Origin: an uncultured Erysipelotrichaceae bacterium
Lineage (GTDB): Bacteria; Bacillota_I; Bacilli_A; Erysipelotrichales; Erysipelotrichaceae
Length of the DNA stretch: 64,000 bases
Direction of reading: 5' to 3'
Assembly (NCBI GenBank): GCA_934725085.1
Contig: CAKVAL010000004.1
Span: 1 to 64,000 of the forward strand
The stretch's first letter is position 1, and each line of letters opens with the position of its first letter. Position numbers and translations under genes: made by a program. Under the pieces are notes generated by a model. That model was given only the letters and a program-made list of their open reading frames with translations. It made no database searches and had not been told where the DNA came from. Shown piece by piece: positions 54,965-63,178 of this stretch.

Positions 54965-54970
54965 TATATT
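54965..54970 (+). promoter_or_regulatory. Extended -10 before the micro-ORF RNA
   Basis: TGG-TATATT (-10 at 54965-54970) resembles an extended -10 promoter; no -35 box is seen. It would start transcription near 54977. Confidence 0.4.
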
Positions 54971-54994
54971 AAAAGTGTAAAGAGGAGAACTTGT

Positions 54995-55024
54995 ATGAAG
55001 GAGATTCTATTAGAATTAATCTAG
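54995..55024 (+). CDS. Micro-ORF 1 (9 residues, MKEILLELI)
   Basis: AGAGGAG 7-8 nt upstream precedes an ATG followed by eight codons and TAG. The peptide is near-identical in its first six residues to the second micro-ORF at 55090. Both begin ATGAAGGAGAT, with an internal AAGGAG. It may be a leader peptide or a short secreted-like peptide; no function is known. Confidence 0.5.
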   Translation: MKEILLELI

Positions 55025-55025
55025 T

Positions 55026-55071
55026 TCTCATTCAATCCAATCAGCGTTGAATGAGAGTACATTAGCTGATT
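55026..55071 (+). ncRNA. Predicted H-type pseudoknot between the micro-ORFs
   Basis: Stem 1 pairs TCTCATTCAA (55026-55035) with TTGAATGAGA (55047-55056), 10 perfect bp. The 11-nt loop holds AATCAGC (55039-55045), complementary to GCTGATT (55065-55071), giving a 7-bp second stem ending 3 nt before the AAAGGA site of micro-ORF 2. This would be a regulatory RNA fold acting on that site. Confidence 0.6.
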
Positions 55072-55089
55072 TGAAAGGATGTGATACTT

Positions 55090-55116
55090 ATGAAGGAGAT
55101 CCTATTAAATTATTAA
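55090..55116 (+). CDS. Micro-ORF 2 (8 residues, MKEILLNY)
   Basis: An AAAGGA site (10 nt away) precedes ATG, seven codons and TAA. It copies the first six codons of micro-ORF 1 almost exactly. A terminator hairpin follows directly. Whether it is translated is unknown. Confidence 0.5.
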   Translation: MKEILLNY

Positions 55117-55120
55117 GCAT

Positions 55121-55150
55121 GAGCCATAGCTAAGAGTTATGGCTCTTTTT
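55121..55150. terminator. Terminator of the micro-ORF RNA, shared with the convergent gene
   Basis: GAGCCATA (55121-55128) pairs with TATGGCTC (55138-55145) and is followed by TTTTT. It overlaps the stop codon of the VanZ-like gene, so may serve both directions. Confidence 0.75.
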
Positions 55151-55525
55151 TATTAATTCAACAATTCTCACAATAATTATAAACACAAACGACATCAAGA
55201 AATATCCTGCAAGACCTGCCACAATATCTCTAAATTCCATAACACCGCTATTTGAGTACCATTGAGCAATCTCTATCGCAAAAGTTATTACCACTAATAC
55301 TGTAAACACATAAAACCAAGCAATTAGTATCTCCAAATGTTTTTTAGCCAACCATTTAAACAACGGATAGAATACCATCAACATTAAAATACACATTATT
55401 CCTATTATTAGAAAATGTAGTTCCTTATCACTTAAATATGTTTCATACGAGTCGTTTAACGTTAACAAGTAACTATGTGCCTTATATATAATATCTATCA
55501 ATAGATCTGTAATTCTTTTAATCAT
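55130..55525 (-). CDS. VanZ-like small membrane protein
   Basis: The 131-residue protein has three or four helices. It carries the VanZ-like pattern: DKELHFLIIGIM near residue 33, then EIAQWYSNSGVMEFRDIVAGLAGYF. VanZ-family members affect glycopeptide sensitivity in some hosts, but here no van genes are present. Function is unknown; it is alone on its strand. Confidence 0.65.
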   Translation of the reverse strand: MIKRITDLLIDIIYKAHSYLLTLNDSYETYLSDKELHFLIIGIMCILMLMVFYPLFKWLAKKHLEILIAWFYVFTVLVVITFAIEIAQWYSNSGVMEFRDIVAGLAGYFLMSFVFIIIVRIVELIKKSHNS

Positions 55526-55590
55526 TTAAACAAAAACCTTTCCATTTAAGTTTGTATTATAGTCCTCGTTTCTATAATTATCAAAAATTA

Positions 55591-56100
55591 TTATCTAAAC
55601 AAATCATCCATTGTAACCGTACTTACAAAAGCACCACTGTATTCGTTGTTTATTAAACAGAACGTTGTAATTAAAGTGCTATGAATAGCCATTTTAGGTG
55701 ATACCTTTTCAGCTAAAATAGATTGACTTCTTAATATCTTTGAATAATAATCCTTATTCACCTTAAAAGGGCCACTATAATATTTAATTTCGCACATATT
55801 AATAACATTATCATTCCTCTTAATTAACAAATCTATTTGTGTCCCTTCACCTTCATCTTCTCTATTAGACCAAGCACTTTCTTCGGTAATCACAGCAGGT
55901 ATTCCAAGAGCAAATTTAATTTGTTCAATATGATTGAAACAAACATTCTCAAACGCAAATACTCTCCAAGATGACAAAGAAGCTGATGTTGTATTTTGTT
56001 GCCAAAACTTATCACTTTGTTTCTTTTTGTGAGCGATAAAATGTAAATAAAATATACAAAATGGATCTATTAATTTATAATGTTCTTCATTTTTTTGCAA
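55591..56100 (-). pseudogene. C-terminal part of a frameshifted AAA ATPase (DUF234-like nuclease domain)
   Basis: The 169-residue ORF starts at a TTG and continues the neighbouring ATPase: HYKLIDPFCIFYLHF is the usual start of the C-terminal region, followed by a nuclease-like fold (EGEGTQIDLLIKRNDNVINMCEIKYY with Asp, Glu and Lys in the PD-(D/E)xK spacing). It overlaps the upstream ORF at an A7 run. Adding one A would join the two as ...GCKKNEEHYKLIDP. Whether it is expressed is unknown. Confidence 0.75.
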
Positions 56101-57020
56101 CCAAACGGAACATATTTAACGACGAAATCACTTGCGATTAGCGCATTTAGATTTTTAGTCAAATGGCCACCTTCAGATAGCATTAACTTATTAACAATTT
56201 CCTTTCTTGTATAACCAAAACTTCTTGTATACAACAACTCGACAATACTTTTGATCACTTCAGGATTAGTAAAAACCGACGAAAACAGCCTATCGTATTC
56301 ATTTATAAGTGTTCCATAATTTTTAAAGAATAATTCATCAATGTTTTGTGCAAAGCTCATATCAGGTTTTATATAACCCATATAAAAAGGGACACCGCCA
56401 AATATCATATAGCTTTGTACAATATCATACCTTGAAATATTTACATTATTAGATTTATAAAACTGTTCGCATTCATTCAAATTAAAAGGATTCAGTTTAA
56501 TTTCATAAGTAACACGATTATATAATCCACCGTGATTGTTAATTAACTTATCTTGTATCCAAGAATTTGCACTGCCACAAACGATGACCATCATATTTTT
56601 TCTATGACACGCCCAGTTATTCCAAAAAGATTCAAAAGCCGAAATAAAACCAGATCTTGGTGTATCTAGCCAAGGAAGCTCATCTAAGAAAACAAGTTGT
56701 CTAGTTCCATCGTCTTTTACTTCTAGAAACTTCTCCAATAAAAAGAACGCATCCAACCAGTTATCTGGCACGTCACATTTTTTCATACCATATGATTCTA
56801 AGGTATTATAAAAATTTCGTAATTGTTTTTTAAGAAGTCCTTTTGGTTCTTCACCACTAGGTGAAAGGCCACCACATCTAAAGGCAAATCTACCATTAAA
56901 AGTTTCATCTATTAAATACGTTTTACCAACTCTTCTTCTACCATAAACAGCCACTAGTTCAGCTTTATTGCTGTTATATAAGCGATTCAATTCCTTTACT
57001 TCTCGGTTTCTTCCTATCAT
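56070..57020 (-). CDS. N-terminal part of a predicted AAA ATPase (ATPase_2-like), frameshifted
   Basis: The 316-residue ORF has Walker A VYGRRRVGKTYL, Walker B QLVFLDELPWLD, a sensor-like MMVIVCGSANSWI and a winged-helix region (YTRKEIVNKLMLSEGG). It belongs to the ATPase_2/DUF4143-DUF234 class of ATPases, mobile-element-associated or cellular ATPases of unclear role. It runs out at ...GCKKMKNIIN where relatives continue. It is the upstream half of the frameshifted gene. Confidence 0.82.
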   Translation of the reverse strand: MIGRNREVKELNRLYNSNKAELVAVYGRRRVGKTYLIDETFNGRFAFRCGGLSPSGEEPKGLLKKQLRNFYNTLESYGMKKCDVPDNWLDAFFLLEKFLEVKDDGTRQLVFLDELPWLDTPRSGFISAFESFWNNWACHRKNMMVIVCGSANSWIQDKLINNHGGLYNRVTYEIKLNPFNLNECEQFYKSNNVNISRYDIVQSYMIFGGVPFYMGYIKPDMSFAQNIDELFFKNYGTLINEYDRLFSSVFTNPEVIKSIVELLYTRSFGYTRKEIVNKLMLSEGGHLTKNLNALIASDFVVKYVPFGCKKMKNIIN

Positions 57021-57081
57021 GGTCCGCCTCCTTAATGGGCGGATTTTAATTTTTTTTATTAGTTTCCGCCGTTTTATTTAA

Positions 57082-58017
57082 TTATGACAACTTCTTATTA
57101 TTAGTCTTCTTCTTAGCAGGCTTCTTCTTTAAACATCTTTGCGCAAAGTCAAAGAAAGACAACATTGAATTATATAAATATCGATTAGAAACATAATCCA
57201 TCACCAACTCATTTAAAGTACCCCTTTGATACATAGGACTATCAATCTCGTAAACCATATCCATAATAGTACAATCCTCAAAAGACTTCGCGAACTTCTT
57301 AAAGTTTTTATTTGTCTTATTAAGTTGTTTAATATATTCCTCAGACTTTACAAAATCACACTTCTTATAATAAAGAATCGCAAGATTCAATAAAAATTGT
57401 GATTCAAGATTATCTTCATCACCATACTTTTTAGCCAATTCTAAAGCCTTATCTTCTTCTTCAAAATAAGCATACAAACCAATCAAATTATATCTAGCAC
57501 CAAGATTATCATTCTCATTTAGACGTAAGATTTCTTCAGCAATATCCCTTGCCTTACCAAGCATATTACACTCAATATAATCCACCATCAAACCATAATA
57601 TAATCTAATAATTGGTCTTGTATGGAAAACCATATAGAACTCACCAACTGAATTCTTGTAATCATCTTTATATCTAAGCTTTACTTCCTCAATCTTATCA
57701 TTCAATCTTTCAATCTCTTCTTCATAAGTCTTGGAATCAGCCTCAATCAACTTAACCTGAGCGTCAATATTATCAGGATCTAAGTCCAAAGCCAAATTTA
57801 TAAATTCCAATTCTTCCTCGTCAGAATCAGCCTCTTCAGCCATCTCAAGATAATCATCAACTGTAAACTCAACATTATCATCATGTAGCTTACTATTATA
57901 ATCAACTATAAATTCCTTCAATAAATCATTAAGTTCTTCTTCGCTCTCATTACCAGTCGCATTCTCACTCAAATACTTCATCGCAGCCTTTATAGCCTTC
58001 TCTGAATCTCTACTCAT
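57082..58017 (-). CDS. TPR-repeat protein of unknown function
   Basis: The 311-residue acidic protein has TPR-like pairs of helices (AIKAAMKYLSE; EELEFINLALDLDPDNIDAQ; ARYNLIGLYAYFEEEDKALELAKKYG; LLNLAILYYKKCDFVKSEEYIKQL), and a Lys-rich tail. TPRs suggest a protein-binding scaffold. It lies 34 bp downstream of asnB on the same strand and may share its T-box-controlled transcript. The start is the ATG at 58017, with AGAGG upstream. No enzymatic motif is seen. Confidence 0.65.
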   Translation of the reverse strand: MSRDSEKAIKAAMKYLSENATGNESEEELNDLLKEFIVDYNSKLHDDNVEFTVDDYLEMAEEADSDEEELEFINLALDLDPDNIDAQVKLIEADSKTYEEEIERLNDKIEEVKLRYKDDYKNSVGEFYMVFHTRPIIRLYYGLMVDYIECNMLGKARDIAEEILRLNENDNLGARYNLIGLYAYFEEEDKALELAKKYGDEDNLESQFLLNLAILYYKKCDFVKSEEYIKQLNKTNKNFKKFAKSFEDCTIMDMVYEIDSPMYQRGTLNELVMDYVSNRYLYNSMLSFFDFAQRCLKKKPAKKKTNNKKLS

Positions 58018-58051
58018 TATTATCAACCTCTCTTAACAAGAGTATACCAAA

Positions 58052-59623
58052 CTATTTAGCACTATCCCCATAATTACTTAAATATCTAGCAGAAGGATCA
58101 TTGACATCACAACCCTTCCAAGACTTATTAGGCATCCAATAATCAACAATCAAAGAATCTAAACCTGGATAATAAGATTCGAAGATATCTCTATATAATA
58201 ATGATTCTTTAGTAAAAGGTGGACAATATGTATACTTCTTAACACCCTCTTCATATTCCTTATCACTATATTTGCCCTCAGCATATTCCTTTAAATAATC
58301 AGCTAAAGAATGCCCTACTGCATCTGAAAAAGCCGCCTTATCCCTAAATAATATCTCCCTAGGCAATAATTCATCCTTCTCAAACGCATGACGTAATAAA
58401 TACTTACCCATACCATACTTATTCATCTTAAGACTAGGGTCAATATTCATCACATACTCTACAAAACCCAAATCACCAAAAGGTACCCTACCTTCCATTG
58501 AATTAGAAGAAATACATCTATCAGCCCTTAAGACATCATACATATATAATTCTCTAACACGCTTACTAGCCTCTTCTTGAAAACTCTTGGCATCAGGGGC
58601 AAAGTCAGTATACTTATAACCAAACAATTCATCACTCACTTCACCAGTTAAAATAACCTTGATATCAGTAGTCTCATGAATCTTCTTACACAAGATATAC
58701 ATACCTAAAGAAGCTCTAATAGTTGTAATATCCCAAGTCTCCAATATTCTAACCACCTCTGGCAAAGCACTTAAAATATCATCCTTAGTCATCTTAAATT
58801 CAGTGTGGTCACTTCCAATATAATCAGCAACCTTCCTAGCATACTTTAAATCAATCGCATCATCTTCCATGCCAATAGAAAAAGTACGAATAGGCTTATC
58901 ACTATGTCTTTGAGCAATCGCACAAACCAAAGAAGAATCTAATCCACCAGACAACAAATAACCAACCTTTGCATCCGCATCCATCCTCTTTAACACACCA
59001 GCTATCAACTTATCATGAATATTTTCAAAAACACCTTCACTAACAACATCACTTGCCTCATATATCTTTCTATACTCCACAAACTTACCATCAACATAAT
59101 AAGTGCCTGGAGGAAAAGCCTTAATATCCTTACATACTGGAAGAAGACTAGAAACAGTAGAACCGAAACAAATCTTGCCATTATCTGTATAACCATAGAA
59201 CAATGGCCTAATACCAATTGGATCTCTAGCAGCTATATAGCCAAGCTTTGGATCATACATAACAAGGGCAAATTCCGCATCTAAACCAGTAAACATATCA
59301 AGCCCATATTCTTCATATAGTGGCAACAACAACTCACAATCAGAATCAGACACAAAAGTATAACCCTTCTTCTCAAGTTCTTTCTTCACTACTCTAAAGC
59401 CATATAATTCACCATTACATACAACATACTTGCCATCTTTTTCAAATGGTTGCATACCCTCTTTAGTTAAACCCATAATAGCTAATCTTTGAAAACCCAA
59501 TAAACCAGCACCTGTATCTACAATCTTAGAATCATCTGGCCCTCTATTATATAAAGCTTTTAGGCCCTTCTTAAAATCTTCTAATTTAGTTAAAATATCA
59601 GTTGATACAATAATTCCACACAT
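58052..59623 (-). CDS. asnB: Asparagine synthetase B (glutamine-hydrolysing)
   Basis: The 523-residue protein forms asparagine from aspartate, glutamine and ATP. It has the N-terminal nucleophile Cys2 (MCGIIVS), the glutaminase CNGELYG, and the synthetase PPi loop LSGGLDSSL. The start has GGAGGAG. It is controlled by an Asn-specifier T-box directly upstream. Confidence 0.95.
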   Translation of the reverse strand: MCGIIVSTDILTKLEDFKKGLKALYNRGPDDSKIVDTGAGLLGFQRLAIMGLTKEGMQPFEKDGKYVVCNGELYGFRVVKKELEKKGYTFVSDSDCELLLPLYEEYGLDMFTGLDAEFALVMYDPKLGYIAARDPIGIRPLFYGYTDNGKICFGSTVSSLLPVCKDIKAFPPGTYYVDGKFVEYRKIYEASDVVSEGVFENIHDKLIAGVLKRMDADAKVGYLLSGGLDSSLVCAIAQRHSDKPIRTFSIGMEDDAIDLKYARKVADYIGSDHTEFKMTKDDILSALPEVVRILETWDITTIRASLGMYILCKKIHETTDIKVILTGEVSDELFGYKYTDFAPDAKSFQEEASKRVRELYMYDVLRADRCISSNSMEGRVPFGDLGFVEYVMNIDPSLKMNKYGMGKYLLRHAFEKDELLPREILFRDKAAFSDAVGHSLADYLKEYAEGKYSDKEYEEGVKKYTYCPPFTKESLLYRDIFESYYPGLDSLIVDYWMPNKSWKGCDVNDPSARYLSNYGDSAK

Positions 59624-59639
59624 AGTACTCCTCCTAAAA

Positions 59640-59900
59640 AATAAAAAACAGTTCCTTCATCCCATGGGACGAAGAACTGTAAAACTCCGCGGTACCACCC
59701 AAATTATTGATTTAACAACCAATCGCTCTTTCAACCATCATTGAAACTTGGTAAGATAACGGTCCAACTCCGTCAAAGCCTACTATTACTTCGGTTTGAA
59801 ACTCCTAGGTGTTCTTTCAATATCTCGTAAATACAGGGTTCTCACTACCTCCCCACTCACTTAATTTCGTTGATACCTACTTTTCCTTATCCTTGCTTAT
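59640..59900 (-). promoter_or_regulatory. T-box riboswitch (Asn specifier) upstream of asnB
   Basis: On the minus strand the conserved T-box GGGTGGTACCGCG (59700-59688) precedes a strong terminator (ACAGTTCTTC and its pairing arm, 59680-59648, then Ts). In the stem I region, GAAAG-AAC-A (specifier AAC at 59813-59811) gives an Asn codon. An AGTA motif lies at 59885-59880. It would read uncharged tRNA(Asn) and antiterminate. Confidence 0.93.
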
Positions 59901-59994
59901 GAAAAAGTTTTACTATTTTTTAAGAAACTTGTCAATATATTTTCAGAAAATTGTTTCAGTAATACACAATCAAATAAAGTCATATAATAACTTC

Positions 59995-60756
59995 ATGAAT
60001 TCTTTTAAAATTATGAGCCTAAACTTATTAACAAGTGGAGCCAACATACCAGGCAATCCACCATTTAACATTAGAATAAAAGCCATTAGTTCCATGTTAG
60101 AGGAATACACACCAGACATCATCGGCGTACAAGAACTAACTGATTCAATGTTTCCTTATCTTAAAGATATTTTAAATAAATATGCTATCTTTGGAGAATC
60201 AAGACATTCTCTTTTAAGTGATGAATATTCTTCAATTCTTTTTAACAAAGATAAATACGAACTAATAGAAGGAAAAACTCTATGGTTATCAGATACAGTA
60301 ACAAAGAAAGGATCTAAATATCTTCTTTCCCAATTTCCTCGTATCGTTACCTATGTATATTTAAAAGACAAGTTAACTAATAAAACATTCACTGTCTTTA
60401 ATACCCACTTAGACGCTAACTTTCCTTTTGTACGTACTAAGCAAGCAATTATTCTTTCAAAGATAATTCATAAGTACCAACAAGGTGACTTTACCCTACT
60501 ATGTGGTGACTTTAACTGCACTAGGTTGTCACCTGCCCTACGTCTTTTAAGCAAAAGATTAAAAGACCTATCGTATGATGAAATGGGATCAACTCTTAGA
60601 GGCAATGTTGGTTCCTTCTTATATAAACACCTTCCAATAGATCATATCTTTATATCAGATAATCTATCTATTGATGAAGTTAATAAGATTACATCTTCTT
60701 ATAACACGATATATCCAACTGATCATTATCCTGTTATTGCCAATATCTATTACTAG
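59995..60756 (+). CDS. Endonuclease/exonuclease/phosphatase-family protein
   Basis: The 253-residue protein (ATG at 59995) has the EEP fold motifs IIGVQELT (metal Glu), FNTHLDAN, LCGDFNCT and PTDHYPV with the catalytic His. The substrate may be nucleic acid, inositol phosphate or a phosphodiester. An upstream in-frame extension to 59809 runs into the T-box region and is rejected. A TATAAT-like box lies close to the start, so the leader may be very short. Confidence 0.85.
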   Translation: MNSFKIMSLNLLTSGANIPGNPPFNIRIKAISSMLEEYTPDIIGVQELTDSMFPYLKDILNKYAIFGESRHSLLSDEYSSILFNKDKYELIEGKTLWLSDTVTKKGSKYLLSQFPRIVTYVYLKDKLTNKTFTVFNTHLDANFPFVRTKQAIILSKIIHKYQQGDFTLLCGDFNCTRLSPALRLLSKRLKDLSYDEMGSTLRGNVGSFLYKHLPIDHIFISDNLSIDEVNKITSSYNTIYPTDHYPVIANIYY

Positions 60757-60792
60757 TGTTCTCGTTTCAGAACAAACTACTAAAAATTACCT

Positions 60793-60820
60793 AAAGTGTT
60801 CTCAAATGGGAACACTTTTT
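60793..60820 (+). terminator. Terminator after the EEP gene
   Basis: AAAGTGTTC and GAACACTTT form a 9-bp stem around 8 nt, followed by Ts. Confidence 0.85.
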
Positions 60821-60908
60821 ATCATTGATAAGTCCATACTAGTTAGTTATAATGTAATGATTTAGTTTAGCAATAAACTATCTGGTAGGTATGGGCTTAG
60901 GAGGAAGA

Positions 60909-61583
60909 ATGTATAAATATTTAACAGATGTTCAATTCATCAAAAAACTAACACACGAAGGAGCTAAGCTAACACAAGCATTAGGACACCAACTAAAGAT
61001 TGATTATGATATCGGAACATACATCATGCTTGTGGGTAGTGCCAAACGTAAAATGATTACTCAAAATGAAAAAGGTGACGTAGATATGGATTACAATTTG
61101 GTTGTTATAAAATCGCCAATAAACAATGGAAAAGACCTTAAGGAGGCAGTTAGAAAATCATTTAACAAAGTTCTAAAAAAATATGGCTATGAAGACTGGC
61201 AAGATTCCACATCATCTTTATCAACTAAACTTAAAAGTTTTAACCAATATAATCAAACCAAATATAAGTTCGATATAGCCATAGTAAAAGAAGATAAGTA
61301 AGGGGACTGGCAAAGATTAATTCACTGTAAAACTGGTTCTATACAGTCTGATACATGGTTTTGGAACCAAACCCCTGACTCAAGAGACATCAAAAGGAAA
61401 GAAACTTACATTAAAAATAATTCAGATTGGCAATTGGTTAGAGAAAAGTATCTTACATATAAAAATAATAATTTAGTTTTTGACAACAACAATCTTCATT
61501 CATTCACTTGTTATGAAAGAGCTGTAAATGATGTTTATAATCAACTGCAATTATCATCTTTAGTTAATCACAGTAGAGTTTAA
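60909..61583 (+). pseudogene. Nucleotidyltransferase-fold gene interrupted by an in-frame stop
   Basis: The first 130 residues (ATG at 60909, AGGAGG four nt away) have the NTase signature GSAKRKMITQNEKGDVDMDYN (GS...DxD) and a third Asp strand KYKFDIAIV. A TAA at 61299-61301 stops translation, but the same frame stays open for 93 codons to 61583 (GDWQRLIHCKTGSIQ...). The natural length would be about 224 residues. Recent decay or a readthrough site are the options. Resembles minimal NTases or the CD-NTase/MNT fold; substrate unknown. Confidence 0.72.
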
Positions 61584-61627
61584 AAACTCTTAATACATAT
61601 CTATATTTTATTGGATAGTCACTTATT

Positions 61628-61678
61628 ATTTCCCTATCTCGCTTATCAAGTGATATATCATAAGCGAAATAGGGAAAT
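61628..61678. repeat. Long near-perfect inverted repeat
   Basis: Arms of 19 bp (ATTTCCCTATCTCGCTTAT and its complement) differ by one base, with a 13-nt loop. No T run follows. It may be a mobile hairpin, protein-binding site or mRNA-end stem. Confidence 0.6.
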
Positions 61679-61692
61679 TGTCTAAATAATAA

Positions 61693-61732
61693 AAAACACG
61701 ATGCTTATAATAATAAACAAACACCGTGTTTT
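61693..61732 (-). terminator. Candidate terminator of the second GH4 gene
   Basis: AAAACACG (61693-61700) and CGTGTTTT (61725-61732) pair across a 24-nt loop. On the minus strand this is followed by Ts. It lies about 65 bp beyond the GH4 stop. Confidence 0.5.
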
Positions 61733-61796
61733 TACTTTGTCCTAAAAAATCAAATAAGTACTTGGGGAATTCTAAAGGACATCTATTTAACAAATC

Positions 61797-63158
61797 TTAC
61801 TTTAATTCAGGCCAGAAACCCTTATTAGCCTCAATCATATCATCTAAGATAGCTTTCGCAACAGTCATACTAGGTACAGTCTTATTCAAAGTAAATGCTT
61901 GTAATACCTTCTCATAAGAACCTTCAATACAACCTTCTACCAATAGTTTTTCACTATTTAATTGTTGCATCATCAAACCTTGTTGGAACAAAGGAATAGG
62001 CTTTTGAGAAATTACCTCTGGTCCATCCTTACCAATATAAGCAGGAACCTCAACCATTGCATCATATGGCATATTAGGTAAAGCACCCTTATTCTCAACA
62101 ATTACCAAGAAACGAGCCTTTGTATCATTCTTAAGCGCAATAGCCAAATCAGCAATCCAATCACCATGACTACCTGCATAGAACACCTTCTCATCAATCT
62201 CACCAGTTTGTAAGTAATGGTCAATGCCATCAAACAAGTTCTTCTCACGAGTTTCCATTACCTCATTAGCACGAGTATGTTCAACATTTGAATGCTCAAC
62301 AAACTCCTTAGCTTGTAAATAATAGTTCAAATAAGTATTAGGAATATATTCTGGGAAGTTTTCAAGAATCTCATAAACACCCTTCCATACATAATACCAA
62401 CTTCCCTTAGCATGTCGATTAGTATTATTACTAGAGTTTGTTAAACTTTCCTTACCCTTTAAATAAGAAGCAGGTAACAAGATCTTATGTTCCTTGATAT
62501 AAGCCTTCAAAGGTTCCATGATACTTTCGCCCTTATATTCGATATTAGTAAACCAACCAAAATGATTTAAACCGAAGTAATCATAAACAATATTTTTCTT
62601 ATCCTTAATCTCCAATGCAGCAGCAACTAAATCAATAATAGCGATAGGCATATCACAAATATTGATAATACGTGCATTAGGTCTTAACTTATTACAAGCC
62701 TCAGAAACAATAGAAGCAGGATTAGAATAATTAAGAATCCAATAATCCTTCTTAGCATACTTTTCAACATCATCAATCAACTCAATCATTGGGAAGATTG
62801 TACGCATACCATATGCCAAGCCGCCACAGCCACAAGTCTCTTGGCCAACACAACCATGCTTCAAAGGAATCTTCTCATCGCTCTCTCTCATTGCATACAA
62901 ACCAACACGCATTTGAGCAAACACAAATGATGCATCGCTATAAGCTTCCTTCTTATCATTAGTAACTGTTAACTTAATACCTGAATGTAACTCTTCATCC
63001 AAGATCCACTTAACTACAACAGCAACCTTATCTTGTCTTTCCTTGTTGATATCATATAAACGAATCTCATCAACACCTAATTCATCCTTACGTAACGCAA
63101 TAGACTTTACAATACCCGGAGTGAAAGTGCTTCCTCCACCTGCAATCGCAATAATCAT
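61797..63158 (-). CDS. GH4 6-phospho-alpha-glucosidase
   Basis: The 453-residue protein closely resembles GlvA/MalH: AIAGGGSTFTPGIV, FAQMRVGLYAMRESDEKIPL, GQETCGCGGLAYGM, LNYSNPA, NICDMPIAI and FGLNHFGWFTNI. The CDMP motif marks alpha-specificity. It lies 20 bp downstream of the glucose/maltose-class PTS gene and would cleave maltose-6'-phosphate or similar alpha-glucoside phosphates. Confidence 0.88.
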   Translation of the reverse strand: MIIAIAGGGSTFTPGIVKSIALRKDELGVDEIRLYDINKERQDKVAVVVKWILDEELHSGIKLTVTNDKKEAYSDASFVFAQMRVGLYAMRESDEKIPLKHGCVGQETCGCGGLAYGMRTIFPMIELIDDVEKYAKKDYWILNYSNPASIVSEACNKLRPNARIINICDMPIAIIDLVAAALEIKDKKNIVYDYFGLNHFGWFTNIEYKGESIMEPLKAYIKEHKILLPASYLKGKESLTNSSNNTNRHAKGSWYYVWKGVYEILENFPEYIPNTYLNYYLQAKEFVEHSNVEHTRANEVMETREKNLFDGIDHYLQTGEIDEKVFYAGSHGDWIADLAIALKNDTKARFLVIVENKGALPNMPYDAMVEVPAYIGKDGPEVISQKPIPLFQQGLMMQQLNSEKLLVEGCIEGSYEKVLQAFTLNKTVPSMTVAKAILDDMIEANKGFWPELK

Positions 63159-63178
63159 ATATTTAAAACCTCCTGATT

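Noticed and set aside
59809..59994. Upstream in-frame extension of the EEP protein
   Set aside because: It runs across the T-box leader on the opposite strand; the residues do not resemble the family, whose start fits the ATG at 59995.
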